Source: Chloroflexota bacterium (GTDB taxonomy: Bacteria; Chloroflexota; Anaerolineae; Anaerolineales; Villigracilaceae). Taken from it: a DNA stretch of 64,000 nt. This document shows, in pieces, positions 57,423 through 64,000 of this stretch. Each line of letters opens with the position of its first letter. Position 1 is the first letter of the stretch. Under the pieces are notes generated by a model. That model ran no database searches. It saw nothing but the letters and a program-made list of their open reading frames with translations, and was not told where the DNA came from. The stretch is from NCBI GenBank assembly GCA_016866215.1, contig VGNE01000005.1, forward strand, positions 43,503 through 107,502, read 5' to 3'. Made by a program: the position numbers and the translations under genes.

Positions 57423-58573
57423 GCGCCTGCCTCCACTTGCGGCGGTCTTTCATGATCTTGCCGAGGCGGGGAGTCATCCTCCTGCTTTGCACTCGCCAAT
57501 CTTCGTCGTTGTCTCCGCCGCCGCCAAAATTCACTGCTAACAACAAATACAACCACCAAGCCATTCAAAGCAATGACCAGCGCCGACGGAACCTGCACAA
57601 CCCTTTGCATTTTGTTAGCGCCCACCAACAGCGCACCGAATAAGACCGAAGCTGGAATAGTCAGGATTGGATGTAACTGACCGAACAAGGCAGCCACTAT
57701 CCCATTGAACCCTGCGCTTCCCGTAAAGCCCGAAGACGAGCCATCCGTGATCATCCGATAATTGACACCGAATACTTGAGTTGCACCTGCCAGGCCTGAA
57801 AAAGCTCCGCTCAACAACAAGGCAATAACAACATAACGCTGAACTTTTATCCCAGCATAGCGGGAAGCGTTCGGGTTTTGCCCCACAGCACGGATACGGT
57901 AACCCAGGGTTGTGCGCCATAACAGAAAATAAACAAGCACAGCCAGGATGACAGCGATGAAAGCGCCGAGGTGCAATCGGGTTGGCGCCAGACGAGGCAG
58001 GCGGAAAATTTCCATAAGGCGGGCCGTTTGAGGGATTTTCGAGGCAATCTCAGCCTGTGAAGGATCGATCATCGGACCGCGCAAGAGGAAGTTCATCAAC
58101 TGTACTGCGATGGCGTTCATCATCACGGTACTTAATATTTCATTCACATTGTAATAGGCTTTTAACACCCCCGGTATGCCGCCCCATATTCCGCCCCCTA
58201 AAAATCCAGCGAGCATCGAGAGTGTGATCACCAACCAGCCCGGCAAGCCTGTAAAAGTCAGCCCAACCCATGTAGCCAGAATCGCGCCGATGATCATCTG
58301 CCCCTCCCCACCGATATTGATCACGTCTCCACGAAAGGAGATGCAAATACCAATTCCCACCAACAATAAAGGCGTTGCCTTGACGAGAGTTTCTGCAAAG
58401 GCATTCGAACTGCCGAAAGCACCATCCCAAAGAGCCTTATACGCCTCAATGGGATTAACCTTCAAGAAAAACAACATGCCCGCGCCGATAAGCAAAGCGG
58501 CTATTGCAGCAAAGACGGGCAGGAACCCATCAATCAGGCGGGATATCCATTCGCTTTGAAATAATTTTTTCAT
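57419..58573 (-). CDS. Nucleoside ABC importer permease (NupB/YufP-like, system 1)
   Basis: 384 residues with about 8-10 helices. Blocks include FFLKVNPIEAYKALWDGAFG, ISFRGDVINIGGEGQMIIGA, RAVGQNPNASRYAGIKVQRY and ALFGQLHPILTIPASVLFGA. The C-terminal tail is highly charged (RRRRQRRRLASAKQEDDSPP). AGGAGACAGGTGG precedes the ATG. It is the first gene of its transcription unit, with a promoter and palindrome just upstream (58597-58630). Confidence 0.94.
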   Translation of the reverse strand: MKKLFQSEWISRLIDGFLPVFAAIAALLIGAGMLFFLKVNPIEAYKALWDGAFGSSNAFAETLVKATPLLLVGIGICISFRGDVINIGGEGQMIIGAILATWVGLTFTGLPGWLVITLSMLAGFLGGGIWGGIPGVLKAYYNVNEILSTVMMNAIAVQLMNFLLRGPMIDPSQAEIASKIPQTARLMEIFRLPRLAPTRLHLGAFIAVILAVLVYFLLWRTTLGYRIRAVGQNPNASRYAGIKVQRYVVIALLLSGAFSGLAGATQVFGVNYRMITDGSSSGFTGSAGFNGIVAALFGQLHPILTIPASVLFGALLVGANKMQRVVQVPSALVIALNGLVVVFVVSSEFWRRRRQRRRLASAKQEDDSPPRQDHERPPQVEAGA

Positions 58574-58596
58574 GGGCAGCCACCTGTCTCCTGATG

Positions 58597-58630
58597 TTTC
58601 AGTATACTGAAAACCCCAAAAAGTTGTCAG
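58597..58630 (-). promoter_or_regulatory. Promoter with 16-bp palindrome over the -10 box
   Basis: On the minus strand CTGACA (58625-58630) and TATACT (58601-58606) are 18 nt apart. The -10 box is the centre of the perfect palindrome TTTCAGTATACTGAAA (58597-58612), a likely repressor site controlling importer 1 and possibly the dehydrogenase genes downstream. Confidence 0.75.
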
Positions 58631-58836
58631 ACATTTTGTAACTGAAATTGTATGATTTTTATCCAGAATCCCCGGCCTAATAGTTAACGAATTCTCGCCC
58701 GCCTAAAGTAAACTTTTCATGGAAGCCCATATTATGCAATATTGCATTGCAGGCTTAGTCGGTCACGGCTTAACACCATTTAACATCCGAAGCTTATAGT
58801 GCAAACATTGATTTCTTACAGAGTAACCTTTATCTG

Positions 58837-59835
58837 CTATTCCGATTCAAAGGGTACACCCAGCGCAGCAGGAGGTGACACGCGCATTGCCCGCAGGGCC
58901 TTTGAAAATAACTTGCGCGTGTTATCGGGCATGGACGCGAGAATTCGTTCCACCCATTCGGTATTGCCAATATTGACAAATAAAAGTGTGAGGATCATGA
59001 GCGGGAATGGCGCAACCTGTAAAACCTGGGATGGAACTTGTGTGAATACTGGCTGTAACACCAAGCCAAGCCATTGTAAAAACGCAAAGAGATATGCGCC
59101 AAACGCCGCACGGGCTGGATTCCAACCGCCGAAAATGGTGATGGATAATGCGATCCAGCCAATGCCATCGAGACCGGAGATCGTGCCCATCCAGCCGGCG
59201 CGGATGGCGAGGGAATACGCTGGGCCAGCCAGGCCAATCAACGCACCGCCAATGACGGTGTACACGTAACGCATGAGATTAACGTTTGCGCCGCGAATGA
59301 ACGCCGCAGCCGGTTTTTCACCAATACCTTGCAGCATTAAGCCAGGACGGGTGCGAAAGATCCATATCGACGCGAGAAAAATTGCGGCAAAACTAATATA
59401 GGTAATCGCATCCTGACGAAAGAATAATGCGCCGAGAATTGGGATATCGCTTAAGAAAGGGATGGGAAGCGCCTGCAAGCGAGGACCTGGCACTCCCATG
59501 TAGGGATTGCCGAGAAAGTAGGAAAGGTCACGGCAGGTGAGCGCAAGAACGAATCCAACTGCAACCTGTGATTGCTTTAAGGTGATGCTTGCAAAAGCAA
59601 CAACCAGCGCCACGAGCGCCCCGATCAACATGCCCGAGAGAAAGCCAAGCACGATGTTATCGGTGTTGTAGGCTACTGCAAAACCGCCCATTGCCGAAAG
59701 TAGAATTGTGCCGTTCATGGAAAGGTTGATGACACCTGCACGCTCCGACAAGGTCTCACCCATCACTGCAAAGATTACCGGCACAGCCGCTGCAAGAACA
59801 CCAGCCAACCCAATGAGAATAGTTTCTTGAGTCAT
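58837..59835 (-). CDS. Nucleoside ABC importer permease (NupC/YufQ-like, system 2)
   Basis: 332 residues, about 8-9 helices. Family blocks: AAVPVIFAVMGETLSERAGV, INLSMNGTILLSAMGGFAVA, LMLQGIGEKPAAAFIRGANV and LDGIGWIALSITIFGGWNPA. It is the shorter permease of the second importer and starts 2 nt after its partner's stop. The glycine-rich VEGQM loop of other members is replaced by MNGTI, so its sequence has diverged from system 1. Confidence 0.93.
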   Translation of the reverse strand: MTQETILIGLAGVLAAAVPVIFAVMGETLSERAGVINLSMNGTILLSAMGGFAVAYNTDNIVLGFLSGMLIGALVALVVAFASITLKQSQVAVGFVLALTCRDLSYFLGNPYMGVPGPRLQALPIPFLSDIPILGALFFRQDAITYISFAAIFLASIWIFRTRPGLMLQGIGEKPAAAFIRGANVNLMRYVYTVIGGALIGLAGPAYSLAIRAGWMGTISGLDGIGWIALSITIFGGWNPARAAFGAYLFAFLQWLGLVLQPVFTQVPSQVLQVAPFPLMILTLLFVNIGNTEWVERILASMPDNTRKLFSKALRAMRVSPPAALGVPFESE

Positions 59836-59837
59836 GT

Positions 59838-60875
59838 TTATGCCTTTTTCACAAATTTCTGGCGTACGCCTTCTGCAAGCAACACGAACAATACCAGCGC
59901 GCCCTGTAAAACGCCTGAGAGAGACGAGTCAAGCTTCATAAGAATGGGCAGTTGAATGCTGCCAATATTTAATGCCGCGAAGAACAAGGCAACTGGCACA
60001 GCCCAAACCGCCCTGTAATTAATCAGCATGGCAACCATGAGACCGAGATACCCATATCCGCTTGAAATGGATGGGATAAGACGGTGATAAACGGCGGCCA
60101 CCTGCATAGCTCCCGCTGCACCCGCCAACGCGCCGCATATGAGGAAGGAATACATCGAATACTGCCAGGTGGGAATGCCCAGCAAATAGGCCGCACGAAA
60201 GTTCTTCCCCACGGCTTTCAAGCGTAAGCCAAAATATGTGCCCTGCAAAATAAAATATACAGCTACGATCCCAATCAACGCAATACCCAATGCCCAAAGG
60301 CTGATCCTCAAATCAAATAAAAGAGGCAGGGAAAATTCATCAGGGAAAGGCACAGTTCCACTCATGGATGCCACACCAGGTCGCTTCCACGGCCCAAAAA
60401 TGAGATAGATGGTGAGGGCTGTGGAAACAAAATTTAAACCAAGTCCGCCAAAGATCTCATTCACTCCGCCAAATACTTTCAACACGCCAGTGAAGGAAGC
60501 CCATAGCGCGCCGCCCAACATACCGCCAAGAATGGCTAAGGTAATGACCAAGGCGGGGTGCAAGCCGCTTTCGAGAAAATATCGAAACACCCAAGTGGTT
60601 GCAATTGCACCCAGAACAACTTGTCCCTCCACACCGATATTCCATAAGCCGGAAGAGAACGTAACCAGCAAACCTGCCGTCACCAGCAAAAGAGGCACAA
60701 ACGCTACCAGCACTTCTGCAAATTTACGCATTGAACCAAAAGATCCTGTGAACATATTTTTATAGGCATCCATAGGTGAAGCGTCTACAGAAATCAGGAT
60801 CAATGAAACAAATCCAAACGCAAAGAGAAGCGCGATGAGTTGAAAAAGAAAACCGCCCAAACGACCTTTAAGCAT
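59838..60875 (-). CDS. Nucleoside ABC importer permease (NupB/YufP-like, system 2)
   Basis: 345 residues, about 9 helices. Blocks: ISVDASPMDAYKNMFTGSFG, VTFSSGLWNIGVEGQVVLGA, LKAVGKNFRAAYLLGIPTWQ and ISSGYGYLGLMVAMLINYRA. It overlaps the ATPase gene by 8 nt and is followed at once by the second permease, so the set is translated in a coupled way. Substrate class is inferred as nucleosides from the BMP partner. Confidence 0.93.
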   Translation of the reverse strand: MLKGRLGGFLFQLIALLFAFGFVSLILISVDASPMDAYKNMFTGSFGSMRKFAEVLVAFVPLLLVTAGLLVTFSSGLWNIGVEGQVVLGAIATTWVFRYFLESGLHPALVITLAILGGMLGGALWASFTGVLKVFGGVNEIFGGLGLNFVSTALTIYLIFGPWKRPGVASMSGTVPFPDEFSLPLLFDLRISLWALGIALIGIVAVYFILQGTYFGLRLKAVGKNFRAAYLLGIPTWQYSMYSFLICGALAGAAGAMQVAAVYHRLIPSISSGYGYLGLMVAMLINYRAVWAVPVALFFAALNIGSIQLPILMKLDSSLSGVLQGALVLFVLLAEGVRQKFVKKA

Positions 60876-62358
60876 GTTCGCCTCCCATCTCCGTCCAGCC
60901 TTTACCGCCGATCAATTGACCGAGTTCTTCCACGCTGGTTGCGTTTGCATCCAATGGCTGCGAAACGTTGCCGCTAAAAAATACAAGCAGACGGTCACTG
61001 TATTGTAGAATTTCATCCAGATCGGATGAAATAAAAATGATCGAAGCGCCTTGTTTACAGCGCTCTTTTAATTTCCCCCAAATATAGATCACGGATTCAA
61101 TATCCAAACCGCGGGTGGGATGTTCGAGCAAAACCAATGAAAGCGGCGATTGCAACAAAGCCAATTCTGCACGCTGTTGGTTGCCGCCCGAAAGCGACTC
61201 GACCGTGCTGAATGGCATACCGCGAATATTAAAAGATCGAATACGGTCTTCGGCAAGTTTTTGCCCGGCGGCACGGTCAATGAAAACACCTTTCGGTTCT
61301 TCCGCCAAAACAAAATGTTCCGTCAAACTCAGGCCGGGGACCAAGCCTTCTTCGAGACGTGAGGCGGGCAGGAAGTTCACGCCTGCATGCTTGAACTTGT
61401 GATAGGACTTTGCGGTCAAATCGTGACCGTTGAGCTGGACTCTGCCTCCGACGGGCCTTACCAACCCCGCACATGCGCGGATGAAGATGCCCTGCCCGGA
61501 ACCTTCCATACCTGCCAGCCCGATCACTTCACCAGCACGGACATCCAGATTCACGTTTTTTATCTTCAAGCGGACATCTTCAAGTGAAATGTTATTGAGA
61601 GATAGAACAACATCGCCCGCCTGGGCCGCCTGTCTTTCACCGAGGGTGATCATTTTGCCAAACATCATTTCCACAAGCTTGGATGTAATGTAAGGAGGCC
61701 TGGTTGCCCCCACCAATTCACCATCTCTCAAAACTACCACCTGACTACAGAGATGCTCCACATCTTCCAGTTTATGCGAAACGAAGATGATGGTCATACT
61801 CTGTTCAGCAAGTTTTTTCAGAGTGGCGAATAATTTTGCTTTCTGCGAAGCGCTGATACCTGTGGTTGGCTCGTCAAGGATGAGGATACGCGCTCCGAGC
61901 CAAAGCAGGCGGATTATTTCTAGTTGCTGGCGCTCACCAACAGTGAGCGAATCCACGTAATTGTCCGGGTCAAGTGAAAAGTCAAATTGTTCAGCGAGCA
62001 GTTTGAAGTCTCGTGCGACGGTTGTTCGATTTGGAAAAAGTCCACCTGAGCGACCAAGTAAAAAATTATCAAGAACACGCATGGGGGAAAAATCTAACGG
62101 GTCCTGATGCAACATGCCCACACCAAAACGGATCGCATCGGCGGGTGAATGAATAATGACAGGTTTTCCATCTAAAATAATTTGACTGCCAGGGTCGGCT
62201 TGAATAAATCCCGAAAGGATTTTCATGAGAGTGCTTTTCCCAGCGCCATTTTCCCCCAATATTCCCTGAATGGTGCCTGAAGGAATATTTAGATTAATAC
62301 CCTTATTGGCATGGGTCCTGCCAAAATGCTTATGAATGTTCTTTAATTCGATGTTCAT
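60868..62358 (-). CDS. BMP-type nucleoside ABC importer, ATP-binding protein (system 2)
   Basis: 496 residues with two ABC domains. The first has Walker A ILGENGAGKSTLMKILSGFI, signature LTVGERQQLEIIRLLWLG and Walker B ILDEPTTGISASQKAKLF. The second has a degenerate Walker A (GMEGSGQGIFIRACAG) and signature LSGGNQQRAELALLQSP. This matches the CUT2/BMP group. It overlaps the permease gene by 8 nt. A strong hairpin separates it from the binding-protein gene upstream. Confidence 0.95.
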   Translation of the reverse strand: MNIELKNIHKHFGRTHANKGINLNIPSGTIQGILGENGAGKSTLMKILSGFIQADPGSQIILDGKPVIIHSPADAIRFGVGMLHQDPLDFSPMRVLDNFLLGRSGGLFPNRTTVARDFKLLAEQFDFSLDPDNYVDSLTVGERQQLEIIRLLWLGARILILDEPTTGISASQKAKLFATLKKLAEQSMTIIFVSHKLEDVEHLCSQVVVLRDGELVGATRPPYITSKLVEMMFGKMITLGERQAAQAGDVVLSLNNISLEDVRLKIKNVNLDVRAGEVIGLAGMEGSGQGIFIRACAGLVRPVGGRVQLNGHDLTAKSYHKFKHAGVNFLPASRLEEGLVPGLSLTEHFVLAEEPKGVFIDRAAGQKLAEDRIRSFNIRGMPFSTVESLSGGNQQRAELALLQSPLSLVLLEHPTRGLDIESVIYIWGKLKERCKQGASIIFISSDLDEILQYSDRLLVFFSGNVSQPLDANATSVEELGQLIGGKGWTEMGGEHA

Positions 62359-62387
62359 GGGCGTTGCGAGACTCCATGATTCAAAAA

Positions 62388-62414
62388 GCAGGGGCGCGAT
62401 AATCGCGCCCCTGC
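62388..62414 (-). promoter_or_regulatory. Intercistronic hairpin after the binding-protein gene (system 2)
   Basis: A 27-nt perfect palindrome with arms GCAGGGGCGCGAT and ATCGCGCCCCTGC, located between the binding-protein stop and the ATPase start. No T tract follows. The same position holds a different hairpin in system 1, pointing to a shared way of keeping binding-protein mRNA abundant. Confidence 0.75.
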
Positions 62415-62428
62415 AACAAAGAGCTTGT

Positions 62429-63688
62429 TTATTCGGAAGCGCTCAAGCCGTCCATTCCCTCGAGCAATTGCGACAGATACCAAACTTGCTGGTCAGTTGC
62501 AACTTCGCCATCAGCGAGGAAAGCAGATCCATCCTGGAAATTAAGTGGGCCGGTAAAGAGGTTGAGTCCACCAGCCAGGTCAGCAATAAACGCATCCACT
62601 GCGGCGGCATCATCATCGGCTAAGGCGGGGCCGTTCACAAAACCAATTGTAGATGTATCCGGATTGTTAATGTCTGCCCAATCGGGTCCAGCCCAAATGA
62701 ATTGTGAAGACCATGACCCATCCTGTGCGGATGAAATGGCTTTGAGGTATTCGGGTCCCCAGTTGAAATATGGGACGCCGACACAAACTTCGGGAGCGGC
62801 ATCACAAGCGGCAACGTAATCATACGCAACACCAAAGGAAGCGGTACCTTCAGCAGTTAATTTCTGGGCCTCGCCGAGGTTGACGGGGTTGTCAATGCCG
62901 GAGATGACCACATCATAACCAGTGGTATAGAAATCCTTTGAAACTTCCACGGGGTCGGTGGTGAAACCAGGGATGTGGAACCAGAACCCAATCCATGTCA
63001 CTTTGAATTCCAAAGCGGCAGGGTCATTGCCAGCCGTTTCCCAACAGTGCTTCGCGCCCAGGAAAGCAGAAGCAGCGAGGCGTCGAGTTTCATCGTTGAT
63101 CAATGGTCCGAGATAGCCAATCTTGCCGGTTGTAGTGGTGAGGGCAGCGGCACAACCAGCCATCATCTTGCCGTATTCCATACGACCCATAATATTTGTC
63201 AGGTTTGGGATTTCCTCGTAGATTTTACCGTCAGGCCAAACCTGGTCGCCGGAAGCCATAATGACATATATATCGGGATTGGCTTTGGCAAAGGCGGTGG
63301 AGGCATCTTTCATATCATCAGAATTGAAGATGACCAATTTTGCGCCCTGTGCAACCAACTCTTCAGCGAGTTGATCTGGCGTGGTTCCGGCACGATCGGC
63401 GGGGTTGACCTTGTCAAGATAAATCATCTTGGCGCCGAGTTTTTCTTCGAGATACAAACCAGCTTCGTAGTGAGCCTGGCTCCAGCCATTGTCATTATAT
63501 GGGCCTACAAGCAGCAATCCAAAAACAAACGGTTCAGCAACCGGCGCTTCAGTCGCGGCGGGGGCCTCGGTTGCAACCGGTGCTTCTGTCGCGGCGGGTT
63601 TCTCAGTGGCAGGTGTGCCACCACAAGCAGACAGGACGAGCATGAGTGCCATCGCAAACATTGCGAGGCGGGAAAGGTTTTTACGCAT
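62429..63688 (-). CDS. BMP-family substrate-binding lipoprotein (system 2)
   Basis: 419 residues from the ATG at 63688, which follows AAGGAGAAGAAA and begins MRKNLSRLAMFAMALMLVLS with lipobox LSACGG. An A-T-E-A-P repeat linker precedes the BMP domain (FVFGLLLVGPYNDNGWSQAH, YEAGLYLEEKLGAKMIYLDK, IMGRMEYGKMMAGCAAAL, GKIGYLGPLINDETRRLAAS). The longer frame to 63790 is rejected because it lacks a signal-peptide start. It should capture nucleosides or related compounds for importer 2. Both BMP genes share the linker but differ in the domain, so they likely have different ligands. Confidence 0.94.
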   Translation of the reverse strand: MRKNLSRLAMFAMALMLVLSACGGTPATEKPAATEAPVATEAPAATEAPVAEPFVFGLLLVGPYNDNGWSQAHYEAGLYLEEKLGAKMIYLDKVNPADRAGTTPDQLAEELVAQGAKLVIFNSDDMKDASTAFAKANPDIYVIMASGDQVWPDGKIYEEIPNLTNIMGRMEYGKMMAGCAAALTTTTGKIGYLGPLINDETRRLAASAFLGAKHCWETAGNDPAALEFKVTWIGFWFHIPGFTTDPVEVSKDFYTTGYDVVISGIDNPVNLGEAQKLTAEGTASFGVAYDYVAACDAAPEVCVGVPYFNWGPEYLKAISSAQDGSWSSQFIWAGPDWADINNPDTSTIGFVNGPALADDDAAAVDAFIADLAGGLNLFTGPLNFQDGSAFLADGEVATDQQVWYLSQLLEGMDGLSASE

Positions 63689-63750
63689 TTTCTTCTCCTT
63701 ATAAAATATGTGTTTTGCGACGAAACTTGCAAGATCAATTTGTTCTTTGG

Positions 63751-63759
63751 ACCTCCTTT
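63751..63759 (-). promoter_or_regulatory. Extra Shine-Dalgarno-like sequence upstream of binding protein 2
   Basis: On the minus strand AAAGGAGGT lies about 65 nt before the binding-protein ATG, again in addition to the proximal AAGGAG. A TATAAT box lies further upstream at 63813-63818. The layout parallels that of system 1. Confidence 0.4.
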
Positions 63760-63853
63760 CAAGCTGTCTAAACAGTTGCATTTGCAACAACTATTTTTGT
63801 GCAGAAAGATACATTATAACTCACCTTACGCAGTTTTAGCGTAAACTTGACAG

Positions 63854-64000
63854 ATGAAAAACGGCAAACTCCTTGATTTGTACAGCGACTACCTGATTAG
63901 TGCCTTTGGACAAACAAGCGCAACGGGATTATCTTCACTTCTCAACGGCGAAGTTAGCCATGACCAGACGCAACGGTGGCTGGCAGGCGAGAAGCAAACC
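63854..64000 (+). CDS. Transposase, N-terminal fragment at the right edge
   Basis: The frame starts MKNGKLLDLYSDYLISAFGQ and continues TSATGLSSLLNGEVSHDQTQ, the characteristic N-terminus of a family of DDE transposases (IS701-like, from memory), then runs off the window. Just before it, TTACGC and GCGTAA (63826-63840) form an inverted repeat that could belong to the insertion-sequence end. If so, the promoter of importer 2 lies at the edge of the insertion sequence. Confidence 0.75.
   Translation, partial: MKNGKLLDLYSDYLISAFGQTSATGLSSLLNGEVSHDQTQRWLAGEKQT

Noticed and set aside
1..64000. CRISPR arrays, tRNA or rRNA genes
   Set aside because: No regularly spaced direct repeats with spacers, no cloverleaf-like CCA-ended sequence and no rRNA signature were seen on reading.

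Overview
The window looks like a chromosomal segment of a Chloroflexota bacterium, most likely Anaerolineae. The grounds are inferential. Substrate-binding lipoproteins carry long A-T-E-A-P linkers, there is a GH25/SH3b/NAGPA cell-surface protein, and several genes appear to be read from leaderless or near-leaderless promoters with the -10 box only 6-10 nt before the ATG. GC is moderate, with AT-richer patches at the left edge and near 10.3-13.5 kb. I see no rRNA, tRNA, CRISPR array or replication origin.

Layout. 1-3.3 kb: a partial unknown gene, then a MASE1 histidine kinase with its LuxR-type regulator. 3.7-10.3 kb: a plus-strand run of flavodoxin, CPBP protease, glycosyltransferase, E2-like acyltransferase, methyltransferase and three membrane or unknown proteins. 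10.3-17.0 kb: a decaying accessory zone. It holds a frameshifted HTH gene, an intact HTH plus nucleotidyltransferase pair with a palindromic operator inside its promoter, a yifB/comM tail fragment, a membrane-protein gene with four in-frame stops, a broken DUF1475 gene, a pyrimidine-dimer glycosylase, a DUF1295 tail, a truncated pseudo-pyrophosphatase and a 5'-truncated racemase. 17.2-25.3 kb: cytochromes c, SRPBCC proteins, small membrane proteins, a methyltransferase and a second kinase/regulator pair. 25.5-39.8 kb: glycosyltransferase, YraN, cell-wall proteins, PadR/HAAS pair, folD, TPR protein, a histidine-less sensor kinase, LysM and LCP proteins, and a recombinase homolog lacking its catalytic residues. 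39.8-47.3 kb: tilS, methylmalonyl-CoA epimerase, SGNH lipoprotein, MATE pump, and a GT2/AI-2E/threonine synthase operon.

47.3-49.3 kb is a cassette-like array in which two toxin-antitoxin modules alternate with three related 130-205 nt intergenic repeats. 49.3-63.7 kb is one functional theme on the minus strand: two complete BMP-type nucleoside ABC importers followed by xanthine-dehydrogenase-family subunits, together suggesting purine nucleoside or base uptake and oxidation. A GxxExxY nuclease gene flanked by 29-bp inverted repeats sits exactly between the two dehydrogenase genes and supplies the stop codon of the upstream one. A transposase gene begins at the right edge.

The best candidates for something undescribed are the inverted-repeat GxxExxY unit (52111-52641), the repeat/toxin-antitoxin array (47349-49250), and the four-nonsense reading frame (13519-14512).
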